Shown: positions 36,046 through 44,951, numbered from the stretch's first letter. The stretch: 64,000 nt of DNA from Sphingobacteriaceae bacterium DW12 (GCA_000783305.1 JROE01000004.1:248001-312000); one strand, 5' to 3'. Notes: generated by a model not told the origin, from the sequence alone. A program made the numbers and translations.

Positions 36046-37107
36046 TTATAAAGGTGTAATTTGATATTGTAGGGTTGTCGAATACAATTGCGGAGCAGCT
36101 TCCATAAGCCTACGATCACCGTTCACCGTGAAGTAGCGTATATCAAAAAATCGCTGTTGGAGTTGTGTTGAAGACCCTGTGGCTACGGTCTGTGCATTTG
36201 ACTGTAAGGTCACCGTCCTTGGGGATGCCTGTGTATTTGCGGCCGGAATCAATTGCACCCTTGCAATATCTAACGGAAGCGTACCGCCACCGATCGAGGA
36301 GAATGCAGGCTGAACCGATCGCACAGTAAGTTGGTAGCCCACATTTGACGAGACCGACAAAGCATTTGGATATACTACATCTTGCCCGTTAGCATAGTCA
36401 GTGGCATTTCTAAACTCCAGCAGTCCATTTTGCGCAGCCCCCCCTACTTGGAGACTAAATTGATTTTCCAATGGTGGTACCCCAGTAAGTCTAAATACAT
36501 CCAACTGATACGTATGCGTAAAAGAAGCGATAATCTCGTTATTGGTTCCGTAAGCAGTAAATTGCATGGGGATATCATAGCGCATCTGTGTATAGGGATC
36601 TCGATCATTCTGATAATCGGCCAGATAACTTCCTCCCTGTATTAAAAAATCATACTGCAGTCGCAGCTCGTAGTAACCGTTATATGTCGAATTGAAAGAT
36701 AATGGACGTTGAGCATTCGGCACCAAAAATGTCTCCTGTCCAGGCAACAACATCACTAATGGCGGTATTCCGATCTCAGAAGCCGAGGGTATCGCCGCAT
36801 TAGAGGTACCAGCAGTCTGCCTGATCCGAAATCCAATCTTATCCGAAGGGAATATTTTGGTACGATCTTGAGAATATGCCGGTCCCGCTGGACGTACGGT
36901 TATTTTCCAGTTGGGCACATTCAATTGTGTACCGCTATACGCAAATTTAAAGACATAGCCGTCGTTATTTACCGCTCCACTATAGGTATTCACACTCATA
37001 TAATTGGTGCTGCTATTTTTCTCAAACCGAAGTTGAGCACAGACGATAGTACCCATACTCAGATAGAGTATCGCTATCATGAAACCCTTCATTATTCTAT
37101 TGTCCAT
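36046..37107 (-). CDS. Putative two-domain adhesin / fibre subunit
   Basis: 353 residues with a signal peptide (GFMIAILYLSMGTIVCAQ). The start at 37105-37107 is supported by a strong AGGAG seven bases upstream. The mature protein is all-beta by appearance. An N-terminal domain (about 26-205) has SVNTYSGAVNNDGYVFKFAY and a Tyr-rich middle. A C-terminal domain of about 140 residues follows, ending in the alternating strand LYSTTLQYQITPL. That end resembles the end of the pilin-like protein (VYTTQVQYSIVAK), as expected for subunits of one fibre. It lies between the chaperone gene (56 bp) and the usher-like gene (3 bp). I infer an adhesin or tip subunit; no known family was recognised. Confidence 0.5.
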   Translation of the reverse strand: MDNRIMKGFMIAILYLSMGTIVCAQLRFEKNSSTNYMSVNTYSGAVNNDGYVFKFAYSGTQLNVPNWKITVRPAGPAYSQDRTKIFPSDKIGFRIRQTAGTSNAAIPSASEIGIPPLVMLLPGQETFLVPNAQRPLSFNSTYNGYYELRLQYDFLIQGGSYLADYQNDRDPYTQMRYDIPMQFTAYGTNNEIIASFTHTYQLDVFRLTGVPPLENQFSLQVGGAAQNGLLEFRNATDYANGQDVVYPNALSVSSNVGYQLTVRSVQPAFSSIGGGTLPLDIARVQLIPAANTQASPRTVTLQSNAQTVATGSSTQLQQRFFDIRYFTVNGDRRLMEAAPQLYSTTLQYQITPL

Positions 37108-37163
37108 ATACTTGCTCCTTTCCGATTAGCGTATATATCGAGATTATTTGACCAAAGCACAGC

Positions 37164-37958
37164 CTATTCATATACAAAGGATATTTCGGCAGCTTCCACA
37201 TAGTCATCACCAGCATCCAGCATGATAGTAGCGATATAATTTCCAGCAGTCAGATCCTTTTTAACAGGAATATATAACGTCCTCGTATCCCCTGGCATGG
37301 TATAGAATACTTGATTTTCCAATTTAAGCTCGGCACCATTATCGGTATTCAATAAATTGGATACAACATCACCGTTAGACCATACGTCTCCCTCGTTCTT
37401 AAATCTCAACTCCAGCAGACCTTTCAGCTTGTCAAATTTGGCATGCTCGATATTTAATTGGACGTTTCGAGGTTTGGCAGATCGGACAAACAATTTGATG
37501 CCCGATCGTACAGAAACTTTAATCTGCGCACCTGTTGCATCGACATCATCCACGGGATTGATTTGGGAGACAAACAGCATCGCGGTATACACATCTATAT
37601 CTCCAGTATTCGTGGGGCGCTGCACCGTGATTTCTATATCTTTCTTTTCTCCTGGTTGTAGAGAAAAGTATGTCTGCTCGCCCAACCCTATCCAACCTGC
37701 ACAGGAAGTTTGCAAACTGTCTGGTGGCAAGATTTCATTTTCTCCTAGCCTATCATACTGCCAATCATTAAGAGACAAGGCCAAGTCCAACACATTACTC
37801 TTGCTCACATTGGTCACTTGAATCTGCTGCTTAACCGCCTCCCCCGGCCCAGCAGTGAAATATACTCTTGGTGGAGTTACTGACAGACCTGTCTGTGCGT
37901 GGACAGTCGTAACGATGCTGCAAATAATGCCAAGGATAAGTATGTGATAATGTTTCAT
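37164..37958 (-). CDS. PapD-like periplasmic pilus chaperone
   Basis: 264 residues with signal peptide (cut after TTVHAQ). Two Ig-like domains are visible. The first (about 22-145) runs from LSVTPPRVYFTAGPGEAVKQ, IQVTNVSKSNVLDLALSLND, to YFSLQPGEKKDIEITVQRP and VYTAMLFVSQI. The second (about 155-264) ends DTRTLYIPVKKDLTAGNYIA. The order of strand motifs (P-x-R-V-x-F at the start, N-x-[S/T] strand, P-G-E-K/K-x-I, long G1-like strand before a hydrophobic F-V-S) is that of PapD/FimC-type chaperones, although the identity is low. It would stabilise subunits in the periplasm by donating a strand. It has its own promoter (38009-38039). Confidence 0.6.
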   Translation of the reverse strand: MKHYHILILGIICSIVTTVHAQTGLSVTPPRVYFTAGPGEAVKQQIQVTNVSKSNVLDLALSLNDWQYDRLGENEILPPDSLQTSCAGWIGLGEQTYFSLQPGEKKDIEITVQRPTNTGDIDVYTAMLFVSQINPVDDVDATGAQIKVSVRSGIKLFVRSAKPRNVQLNIEHAKFDKLKGLLELRFKNEGDVWSNGDVVSNLLNTDNGAELKLENQVFYTMPGDTRTLYIPVKKDLTAGNYIATIMLDAGDDYVEAAEISFVYE

Positions 37959-38008
37959 AGTAGTAGTGCCTGTACCGATCGTCGAGATGGCGGTCGATTA
38001 CGTATATT

Positions 38009-38039
38009 CAAACTTAGATAACTTCGCTTTTATAACCAA
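38009..38039 (-). promoter_or_regulatory. Bacteroidota-type promoter of the chaperone-adhesin-usher genes
   Basis: Read on the minus strand: TTG (38039-38037), a 20-base spacer, then TAAGTTTG (38016-38009), a perfect TAnnTTTG -7 box. Transcription would start near 38002, leaving a leader of about 45 bases before the chaperone ATG. Confidence 0.6.
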
Positions 38040-38177
38040 TTTTAATTCTACGCGAACAACCAAATTTATTCTTTCTTTCCTTAATTCCCATCGCGATACG
38101 AATACTTGGTCATTTGTCAGTCCTAGAACTACGATTTTGAAATCGAAAAATAGCAGCCGTCATTCTTTTAAATACTA

Positions 38178-38205
38178 AAAACCAGGCTTCTGGAAACCTG
38201 GTTTT
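38178..38205 (-). terminator. Terminator between the pilin-like gene and the chaperone gene
   Basis: Perfect 9-bp inverted repeat AAAACCAGG / CCTGGTTTT (38178-38186 and 38197-38205) with a 10-base loop; on the minus strand it ends in a run of T. It lies 43 bp beyond the pilin stop and upstream of the chaperone promoter, so it separates the two transcripts. Confidence 0.75.
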
Positions 38206-38248
38206 AGCGCTGGAAAATGTTACTTTTTTTTGCTCAAGAGCATGGTCC

Positions 38249-38767
38249 TTATTTCGCAACAATCGAATATTGTACTTGTGTCGTGTAGACAGTAGGATTT
38301 TCGGTATTAAAATACTTGTTCACATAAGCATTAGCACCTGCCCCCTTGTAGTCTACATCAAATTCAAGATCGGTCCCACCTTTCACACTAGATACCAAGA
38401 TGTTTCCAGCGTTTGTTAGTTGTACACTATTCACTTTGATATCAGTTGGATTTTTACTTGCATTGCTTGCTGTAATATTGATGGTATTGGCGTCGATAGT
38501 TCCATTCTTACCTTGCAAAGCAGCTTCTTTTGATTTAACACTTACTTCAAATCCACCTGTACTATATACTTGAAGATGTTTCGTCATTTTCGCGTTAACC
38601 CCGTCTTTGTAATTATCTTTCGTTATGTAGTTCAAATCAACCGTATTTGCTCCCGTGACTACTAATGTTTGAATGGGGTGCAGCTTCACATTAAGGGTTA
38701 CTTCTGTTTGCGCCTTTGCTGAAAATGCGAATCCCAAAATGGCCGCCACTGTTAAAAATTTTTTCAT
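38249..38767 (-). CDS. Pilin-like secreted protein
   Basis: 172 residues, with a signal peptide (MKKFLTVAAILGFAFSAKA, then Q). The mature protein begins with an alternating strand EVTLNVKLHPIQTLVV. An all-beta body of about 130 residues follows, with Gly/Ser/Asn/Thr-rich loops and no Cys. It closes with the strand TVYTTQVQYSIVAK. Size, secretion, beta content and the paired end strands are those of chaperone-usher pilins, where an N-terminal extension completes the next subunit. I recognise no exact family, so this rests on architecture and neighbours. The gene has its own promoter and terminator, in keeping with a major subunit needed in excess. Confidence 0.55.
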   Translation of the reverse strand: MKKFLTVAAILGFAFSAKAQTEVTLNVKLHPIQTLVVTGANTVDLNYITKDNYKDGVNAKMTKHLQVYSTGGFEVSVKSKEAALQGKNGTIDANTINITASNASKNPTDIKVNSVQLTNAGNILVSSVKGGTDLEFDVDYKGAGANAYVNKYFNTENPTVYTTQVQYSIVAK

Positions 38768-38797
38768 TGTAATGATTCTTTTGCGTTAATGTTATGA

Positions 38798-38824
38798 CAA
38801 AAGTAGGTGCAGAAACCGAACAAA
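38798..38824 (-). promoter_or_regulatory. Possible promoter of the pilin-like gene
   Basis: On the minus strand TACTTTTG (38805-38798) is a perfect -7 box. A TTTG lies upstream at 38824-38821, but the spacer is only 15 bases (normally about 19-21). The predicted start would give a leader of roughly 25 bases. Confidence 0.45.
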
Positions 38825-38969
38825 AAACTATGAAAAATGGAAATTGACATATAGAATTCGGTATATGGATTTATTTGTAGAATTTCCACTACAAATAAAT
38901 GTTCAAACACTTAGATTTGGGAGATTGGGATGACAAATAAGGGCTTAAAAAGATTTGTCGTGCTTAATA

Positions 38970-39329
38970 TTACCGAGTTTCGGCGTGATAAACGACCAGT
39001 TTCGCTATCTCTCTTGGATTGTACGGTCTCTCCTTCATCTCCTTTTGCATATAGCTACGGAGTCGGTCGAGATACGGTTCACGATAAGCTGGGGCTTCCT
39101 GTCGACTTTTGTCGATTTGCTTAAGCATTAGCGTTTGAAAATCATAGTCGATCACTTTGATTTGACTAATCTGGGGATTGACTTCTACTCGTGGTTGAGT
39201 CTGATTAGGTGTAATGCTGATCGTTTGGATAGGATGGAGTGTTATTCGCAAAGTCACTTGCTGCCCAAGAGCTGGTAGACAAAATAAGCCTACTGCAATT
39301 AAAACGACCAACATCTTGTTCATCACCAT
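38970..39329 (-). CDS. Small secreted protein sharing the pilin N-terminal strand motif
   Basis: I start at the ATG at 39327-39329 because it has an AAGGAA eight bases upstream and opens a signal peptide (MVMNKMLVVLIAVGLFCLPA); a longer ORF extends 16 codons further. About 119 residues. After the signal, QQVTLRITLHPIQTISI closely matches the pilin-like protein's EVTLNVKLHPIQTLVV. The rest differs: a Pro/Asn/Gln segment and then a charged, helical C-terminus (DKSRQEAPAYREPYLDRLRS). It lacks a full beta domain, so it might be a fibre terminator, anchor or assembly factor. It lies 202 bp upstream of the pilin gene and 119 bp downstream of the AraC-type gene. Confidence 0.6.
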   Translation of the reverse strand: MVMNKMLVVLIAVGLFCLPALGQQVTLRITLHPIQTISITPNQTQPRVEVNPQISQIKVIDYDFQTLMLKQIDKSRQEAPAYREPYLDRLRSYMQKEMKERPYNPREIAKLVVYHAETR

Positions 39330-39448
39330 GACTTCTGTTCCTTTCTCTACTAATTTAACCATTTTCAGTTTAACCAAAAAGGTTTTCGGCAGAAAAAACA
39401 GACGTTGTGACGAATATCATATTCGCATACCTAGCTTCGTGTGCACTA

Positions 39449-40249
39449 TCATTTTTTTGGAGGATTTTTATCCTTGCGATATTGGGTAGGTGTTATTTTA
39501 GCCATTTTTTTGAAAAAGGAGCTGAAGTTATTCTCTTCGTCAAATCCCAACTCGAAACTAATATCCTTTACCGATCGTTGGGTCTCGCTCAGCAGCCTTT
39601 TCCCTTCTTTTACAGTAGCTTGATCAATTAATTCCTTGGGTGTGTATCCGAGAACTTCATTGGTTGCATTAGCCAGTGTCCGAACACCTACAGAGAGCTT
39701 CTCTGCGTAGAACACAACCCTTTTGTTATTTTTATGGCGCTCGCTAACCAGCTTCATAAATCGGCTAGCTAACATATTTTTACGATCTCCACTTTCTGTT
39801 TTATCAGCTTCATATGGAGGGCGTTCCAGCGCAAGCTTAGTAATCATGATGACCTGCGACACCATATTGGCAACAAAGTGAGCACCCAAATCACTGTCTT
39901 CATTCTTTTGATACTGATCGATAATATGAGCCATCTGTCCCAAGTAGCTTCCCTCCTCCCTAGTTAGGGTCAACTGATACTCATCCGTATCCCTAGATTC
40001 AAACAACGACTGCACGAGTGAATCCTCGAGCAGAGACCTGTTGAAGAAAAAATAATAAATGTCATCTTGCAATACCAAATCCTTCTGCTTCTCATCCTTA
40101 AAAACATCTATACGGACTTGTCGCCGCTCCCCGTCTGCTTGTAATCGGATTGCTACCATGATTTGGTAGTCATTTATTGAAAATTCTTGGTTCGACAGTC
40201 TTTCATTGACATGTTGTCCTATCCCAAGGTAATACTCTTTTGCCTTCAT
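39449..40249 (-). CDS. AraC-family transcriptional regulator
   Basis: 266 residues. The C-terminal 100 residues form the double HTH of AraC/XylS proteins: GVRTLANATNEVLGYTPKEL, then SVKDISFELGFDEENNFSSF and FKKMAKITPTQYRK. The N-terminal 160 residues are the effector/dimerisation domain with no cupin motif I can point to. Located immediately upstream of the pilin-chaperone-usher-like genes on the same strand, it is the best candidate for their regulator; that is inference from position. Confidence 0.88.
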   Translation of the reverse strand: MKAKEYYLGIGQHVNERLSNQEFSINDYQIMVAIRLQADGERRQVRIDVFKDEKQKDLVLQDDIYYFFFNRSLLEDSLVQSLFESRDTDEYQLTLTREEGSYLGQMAHIIDQYQKNEDSDLGAHFVANMVSQVIMITKLALERPPYEADKTESGDRKNMLASRFMKLVSERHKNNKRVVFYAEKLSVGVRTLANATNEVLGYTPKELIDQATVKEGKRLLSETQRSVKDISFELGFDEENNFSSFFKKMAKITPTQYRKDKNPPKK

Positions 40250-40537
40250 AGTGATTCAAGGATATTTTGGATACCCTATTATGCTTCACTAAGTTAAGAA
40301 TATAGGAAGCAATTCTCGAACAAAAATCACAAAGAAATATAGAATTCCAATCGCTGTTTCCTACTAATAAATATCACAGCTCATATTTAAAAATTGAGAA
40401 ACATCAGGGAGAGAAACATCAACTATATCCTTTCAAAATGTATACTAATCCACTTATTGCAGGTAGCCTATGGGGTTCGCTCTCCCCTATCTAAGTCAAC
40501 CACCCTGCCTATTCGTGCTGGGTATAATAGACAGTCA

Positions 40538-41224
40538 TCATTTCTGCTCAAATGTTCCTTCTGGCACATAAAAATATTCCAATTCCCTTTGATCCTGAAT
40601 ATAGCGACATCCTCCATTCTGAAGCAAGATGATTTGGGAGGCGACATCCAAGACATCCCTATAATTATGATCGGATATAATAAATCCTTTGTGCATTTGG
40701 TGCAATGCAATCAACTCAATCATTAAGGTCTTGTAGATCGGTTCCAAACCAGAAAAAGGCTCATCCAACAATAAAAAATCCGTAGGTTGGTTAATCAGGA
40801 GCTGCAGTTCAAGATAACGTCTTTCTCCCCCCGATAGCTGATAGACTTTCCTATCTTTCATCTCTTGGATTCTATCCCCATTCAACAATTCATCCTTGGC
40901 AGTAGGATTTTCGACCAGTAGCGTTATCAGTTTACACACCTTCTCAGAAGGGGGTAAAAAAGAATGTTGTGGGAGATAGCCTACTTTTTTAGTCCTATAG
41001 CATTTGTCCACCTTCTCCCCATTGAGGCGTATAAAGCTATGATGTGCCTTTAATGTTCCAAAAATGATTTTCATAAGGGTAGACTTCCCACATCCATTAC
41101 GTCCTAACAAAGCAATCACATCTCCTGGGCTGCATTTGAGATAAACTCCCGTCAATAAAGGCTCTCTATTGGAGCTATAGCTAAATGCAATAGAATCGAC
41201 ATATAATTCTTTTACCATGTCCAT
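40538..41224 (-). CDS. ABC transporter ATP-binding protein
   Basis: 228 residues, one complete ABC ATPase: Walker A LLGRNGCGKSTLMKI (about 39-53), Q-loop VGYLPQHSF, signature LSGGERRYLELQ, Walker B FLLLDEPFSG and switch IISDHNY with an Asp before the His. The start codon overlaps the end of the membrane-protein gene (ATGGACATGGTAA), so the two are translationally coupled. In sequence it is nearest to single-domain export ATPases. Its only membrane partner in sight is the 99-residue protein, which is short for a permease. Substrate unknown. Confidence 0.88.
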   Translation of the reverse strand: MDMVKELYVDSIAFSYSSNREPLLTGVYLKCSPGDVIALLGRNGCGKSTLMKIIFGTLKAHHSFIRLNGEKVDKCYRTKKVGYLPQHSFLPPSEKVCKLITLLVENPTAKDELLNGDRIQEMKDRKVYQLSGGERRYLELQLLINQPTDFLLLDEPFSGLEPIYKTLMIELIALHQMHKGFIISDHNYRDVLDVASQIILLQNGGCRYIQDQRELEYFYVPEGTFEQK

Positions 41225-41511
41225 ATCAAGATTCCCCCCGTCAATAAAGCCGTTACGAGTACATTTATTCCAAATGCGGTGCCATATAGTTTAAATGACG
41301 AAGTCCCCTTATTATAATACAGGTAAGTTGTTCGCCTCTCCATGAAGCTAACGCCTAGTGCAGTCATTCCATAGCCGGCAGTCATAAAGATCATTGGGAA
41401 AGCAATATGGAAAGGAATTTCAAGACCGGGGCCAGCTGTAGCAAGTAAGACCGAAAGTATCAGATTTATCCAAAATATCTTTCTATAGAAATACAAGTAC
41501 AATCTGATCAT
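41212..41511 (-). CDS. Small membrane protein coupled to the ABC ATPase
   Basis: 99 residues with three hydrophobic segments (IFWINLILSVLLATAG, IAFPMIFMTAGYGMTALGVS, GINVLVTALLTGGILIWTW) and a Tyr/Arg-rich loop. No known family recognised. It overlaps the ATPase gene start and follows the Cys-rich lipoprotein gene by 18 bp, so these three form one operon. It may act as the membrane part of the ABC system. Confidence 0.65.
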   Translation of the reverse strand: MIRLYLYFYRKIFWINLILSVLLATAGPGLEIPFHIAFPMIFMTAGYGMTALGVSFMERRTTYLYYNKGTSSFKLYGTAFGINVLVTALLTGGILIWTW

Positions 41512-41529
41512 GGGCCGTCTATTTTTCTC

Positions 41530-42000
41530 CTAAAGGACGATTTTTAAATAACCAGTCTTTTTATCCAATTCGCCTGAAATATCCAACGCAGCTATCTCCT
41601 CCGCAAAATAATTGGTACAGCACTTTGCTTTCCCTTCTCGCACATTCGCTTTTAATGAGATTTTTGTTGTCTCATCCAAGGATACGGTAAGCCTCACTTC
41701 ACCGGCTTTACTGGGTAATGAAATCGCCAACACTTTATCATCCCCATTGCCCATTAGTTTACTGTATACATGTCCTCCATTATCTGGAATGACCCTCACT
41801 TCGCTGGGATTAAATCGTCCCTCCGCAAATGCGTCTTTTCCACTCTCCTTATCCACGAATACGACATCAAATCGGGGAGGTCCGGTGCTACAAGCTACCC
41901 CGTCACAAGGATCGATAGCTGAACAACTCACCACCCACACGCATGCATGCAGTAAGGCAAAAAGAGTACATATTGATTTAAGCTTGGTTTTCCTTTTCAT
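41530..42000 (-). CDS. Cys-rich lipoprotein of unknown function
   Basis: I start at the Met at 41998-42000 (MKRKTKLKSICTLFALLHAC), since it gives a basic n-region and a signal with lipobox WVVSCSAI; the longer ORF adds 11 residues. About 156 residues. The mature N-terminus has a CDGVACSTGPPRF segment, then FVDKESGKDAF and a beta-rich body with a CC pair (KAKCCTNYFAE). The pattern recalls small Bacteroidota lipoproteins with a C-x5-C-x2-GPPxF start, whose role is not known to me. It is the first gene of the ABC operon. Confidence 0.65.
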   Translation of the reverse strand: MKRKTKLKSICTLFALLHACVWVVSCSAIDPCDGVACSTGPPRFDVVFVDKESGKDAFAEGRFNPSEVRVIPDNGGHVYSKLMGNGDDKVLAISLPSKAGEVRLTVSLDETTKISLKANVREGKAKCCTNYFAEEIAALDISGELDKKTGYLKIVL

Positions 42001-42029
42001 CGTCTGAAGATAATCAAAAGCCTTGAATT

Positions 42030-42057
42030 TCAATCTAACTATCTCTAATTACTGACC
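42030..42057. repeat. Degenerate CTAATCN heptad tract
   Basis: Four consecutive 7-mers (CAATCTA, ACTATCT, CTAATTA, CTGACCT) with almost no G, matching the motif of the longer tracts at 47.6, 51.8 and 52.5 kb. Confidence 0.45.
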
Positions 42058-42260
42058 TGTAGTGACCACCCAATAACACGGATATGGAGTGTATATGATG
42101 TCCTGCCCATTAGATTACTATCCCGCAGGGCAATCTTAATCCATGTATACCTGTCTTAGACGTGGAGATAGATAGCATATACCTACATATAGGTATATTA
42201 AACATGTAAATTTAATGTTAACTTTACAACCATCATCTATGAATTAAAACTTGATTAAAA

Positions 42261-42341
42261 GTGAAATTATTATTTAAGACATTTACATTATTAGCGATTG
42301 TCGTTATCCTTTTCTTTGTCATACACAATTATCCTTTTTAA
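42261..42341 (+). CDS. Possible 26-residue membrane peptide
   Basis: From a GTG start the frame encodes a basic start and one hydrophobic helix (KLLFKTFTLLAIVVILFFVI, ending HNYPF) and then stops. The composition is that of a single-span small protein, but there is no ATG, no clear ribosome binding site, and the length allows a chance origin. Confidence 0.25.
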   Translation: MKLLFKTFTLLAIVVILFFVIHNYPF

Positions 42342-42500
42342 TTGAAGATAGACAGTGAGGCCGACTATGAAAGTGCGGTTCATGACTGAGTAAAATACGC
42401 TAGTGATTGCCACTCGTTGGAGAGATCTGTTCAAGCAGATGTATCAAATCTTGCTCCAACAATCATTGGCTCCATAAATGATGATCCCTGTTCACATACG

Positions 42501-44858
42501 TTAGCTTATCGTCAGGACAAAAGGCTGCTTACTTTTGACCTTTATCTTTCTAGTCTTGTCTTTGTACCGTACGGTCACTTGCTTATCCTCATCTGCATAT
42601 ACAGTCGCCGAGATCAGTTGCCCATTGCTCCATTTCAAGTCTACCGTCAGCCCGTTCCTTGCCCGTAGTCCCTTCATCTCGCCGACACTCCAAAAAGACG
42701 GAAGAGCGGGCAATAGGTGTACCTCCTCATTGTGGCTCTGGAGCAGCATCTCTGCTATCCCCGCCGTACCACCAAAATTTCCATCAATCTGGAATGGTGG
42801 ATGCGTATTGAAGAGGTTGTTGAGCGTGGTCTTTGCCAAAAGCTCCTGTACGTTAGCGCCAGCTTCTTCCCCGTCCAGCAAGCGCGCATAAAAATTAATC
42901 ATCCACGCTCTGCTCCAACCCGTATAACTACCCATTCGATTGGATTCATTTTCATTATAGAATCGACGCCTTTCGATTGTCCGCCTAGCCGCCTCAAAAA
43001 TAGCCTTTTGATGCGGAGTGATTGACTTGCCTGGATACAGACCGAAGAGATGTGATATATGCCTGTGTCCGGGTTCCACCTCTTCATAGTCATCTATCCA
43101 CTCTTGGATAGTATTGTATCTTGCACTTATTTTAACAGGAGGTAGTTTGGCTTTCGCATTTTTCAATCGGTCGACAAATTCTGACTTCTCCCCCGTCAAC
43201 TCCGCTGCTTCAATGCATGCCTGAAACAATTCTGTGATAATCTGTGTATCCATTGTTGCACCATAGGTCAGCATAAACACTTTGCCATCCGCCATCCGGT
43301 ATCTATTTTCCGGTGAGTTTGATGGAGCAGTGACAAGATACCCATTTTTATCCTCGACCAAATAGTCCAACATAAAATCTGCCGCTTCCCGCATAGCTGG
43401 ATAAGCCTCATTTTTAAGATATTTCAAATCATCTGTAAATAGATAATGGTCCCATTGATGTAAGACCAGCCATGCAGCAGCAATCGGGAATGTCCCCCAA
43501 CCCACACCATCCGTAATGGCGGTCCGCCCAAATAAATCCGTCAAGTGGTTCATCGTCCATCCAGACGAATTGTAGGTCTTGCGAGCAGTCACACGTCCTG
43601 GTTCTCGCAAAGCCGTTATCAAATTCGAAAAAGGTACCACCGTCTCCGAGAGATTGCATACTTCAGCTGGCCAATAATTCATTTGTATATTGATATTGGT
43701 ATGAAAATCCGAACTCCAGGCCGCATTCATATCTTTGTTCCACATCCCCTGTAAATTTGCAGGAAGTACACCAGGTGAACGCGAAGACCCCATCAACAGA
43801 TAGCGTCCATATTGAAAATACAAGCTGATCAATCCCAGGTCTACTTCTCCGGCGTTTACTTTTTTAAGACGTTGATCCGTCGGTAATACAGACGGGCTTC
43901 CCATATTGAACACCACCCGGTCGAACATCTTTGCATGATCATCCGTATGCCTACGTCTCGCCTGATCGAATGAAAGCCCTTCCGTTCCCGCCAATATAGC
44001 TTGACAACGCACTAATGGATCAATAGACCGATCATAATTTAACTTCGCGAAGTCATAATCTGTCGCAGCTGTAAAATAAAACAACACTTCGTCCGCCTCT
44101 TTGACAAAGAATGAATTAGCATTGGTCACCATACTTCCTCCTGTATGAGAGCCTCTTACCAAACCTGCAAATTTCATATGCAAGCCTACATCACCCCCAT
44201 CCTCCATGGGTAGGTCGGCTATTTGCCCCTGGATCATCAGCTCTTTTTCTCCGAGTGGTAAAGCCGTAGCATCCTGCTCACGTCCGTATGAAAATCGAAA
44301 AGTAAGTTGTCCAGGTTTGTTGGTCGATAGTCGTATGACAATGACATTATCTGGAGCAGAAGCAAATATCTCCCGTTTGTATTGTACCCCGTTTAATTCG
44401 TACTGTACCGCAGCTATGCCCGTCTGTATATCCAACGATCGGCGATATCCCGTAATCTGTTTCGGCGAATAGCCTTTTGTTGCAAAATCAATTCTGAAAT
44501 CACCAAACGATTGATAGGAACGTATCCTCAACGGATCACTTCTCAAAACCCTGTCCGAGAGTTCAGAAGCCTTCGCTATCTCACCGTTCAACAATAGGTG
44601 CTGGATTTCCGGCATCTTTGCAGCAGCATCCGCATCCGCCTGAGTTTTTGTTCCGGCCCATAGGCTTTCTTCATTCAGCTGTATAACCTCTCGATTCCAG
44701 TCACCAAAAACCATCGCCCCCAAACGTCCGTTGCCCACCGGCAAAGCCTCTTCCCAAACCTTCGCTGGCGCATCATACCACAGTACATGCTCTTGATGTT
44801 GCGCCTTAAGCTGCATGCCCATCAACAAGAGCACATAGATACACAATTGGATTTTCAT
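42501..44858 (-). CDS. GH95 alpha-L-fucosidase
   Basis: The start at 44856-44858 is chosen because it opens a signal peptide ([20 protein letters not shown]); the ORF can extend ten codons further. 785 residues, usual for GH95. It has the N-terminal beta domain ([30 protein letters not shown]), then the (alpha/alpha)6 barrel with [18 protein letters not shown] (Asn of the catalytic pair), [11 protein letters not shown] (general acid Glu) and [20 protein letters not shown] (Asp activating Asn). It removes terminal fucose from glycans with inversion, probably in the periplasm or at the surface. It is downstream of the unclassified glycosidase-like gene by about 90 bp, probably co-transcribed. 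Confidence 0.95.
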   Translation of the reverse strand: MKIQLCIYVLLLMGMQLKAQHQEHVLWYDAPAKVWEEALPVGNGRLGAMVFGDWNREVIQLNEESLWAGTKTQADADAAAKMPEIQHLLLNGEIAKASELSDRVLRSDPLRIRSYQSFGDFRIDFATKGYSPKQITGYRRSLDIQTGIAAVQYELNGVQYKREIFASAPDNVIVIRLSTNKPGQLTFRFSYGREQDATALPLGEKELMIQGQIADLPMEDGGDVGLHMKFAGLVRGSHTGGSMVTNANSFFVKEADEVLFYFTAATDYDFAKLNYDRSIDPLVRCQAILAGTEGLSFDQARRRHTDDHAKMFDRVVFNMGSPSVLPTDQRLKKVNAGEVDLGLISLYFQYGRYLLMGSSRSPGVLPANLQGMWNKDMNAAWSSDFHTNINIQMNYWPAEVCNLSETVVPFSNLITALREPGRVTARKTYNSSGWTMNHLTDLFGRTAITDGVGWGTFPIAAAWLVLHQWDHYLFTDDLKYLKNEAYPAMREAADFMLDYLVEDKNGYLVTAPSNSPENRYRMADGKVFMLTYGATMDTQIITELFQACIEAAELTGEKSEFVDRLKNAKAKLPPVKISARYNTIQEWIDDYEEVEPGHRHISHLFGLYPGKSITPHQKAIFEAARRTIERRRFYNENESNRMGSYTGWSRAWMINFYARLLDGEEAGANVQELLAKTTLNNLFNTHPPFQIDGNFGGTAGIAEMLLQSHNEEVHLLPALPSFWSVGEMKGLRARNGLTVDLKWSNGQLISATVYADEDKQVTVRYKDKTRKIKVKSKQPFVLTIS

Positions 44859-44951
44859 CTTTAAATTCGATTTCTTTCTGTCATTCACTTGTCCCCCTTC
44901 CTCACGATATCAATACCCTACTATTCCTCTCGGAAGGCTTCTTTACTCTTA

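Larger units (their letters stand above)
42001..42500. other. Noncoding gap before the GH95 gene
   Basis: Contains a short degenerate heptad-repeat tract (42030-42057) and a possible 26-codon membrane peptide gene (42261-42341). The rest is A/T-rich. I saw no terminator for either neighbour. Confidence 0.45.

Noticed and set aside
37357..37821. 154-codon ORF on the plus strand
   Set aside because: It is antisense to the chaperone-like gene, with Ser/Pro-rich composition typical of a shadow frame; the minus-strand gene has a signal peptide and domain structure.
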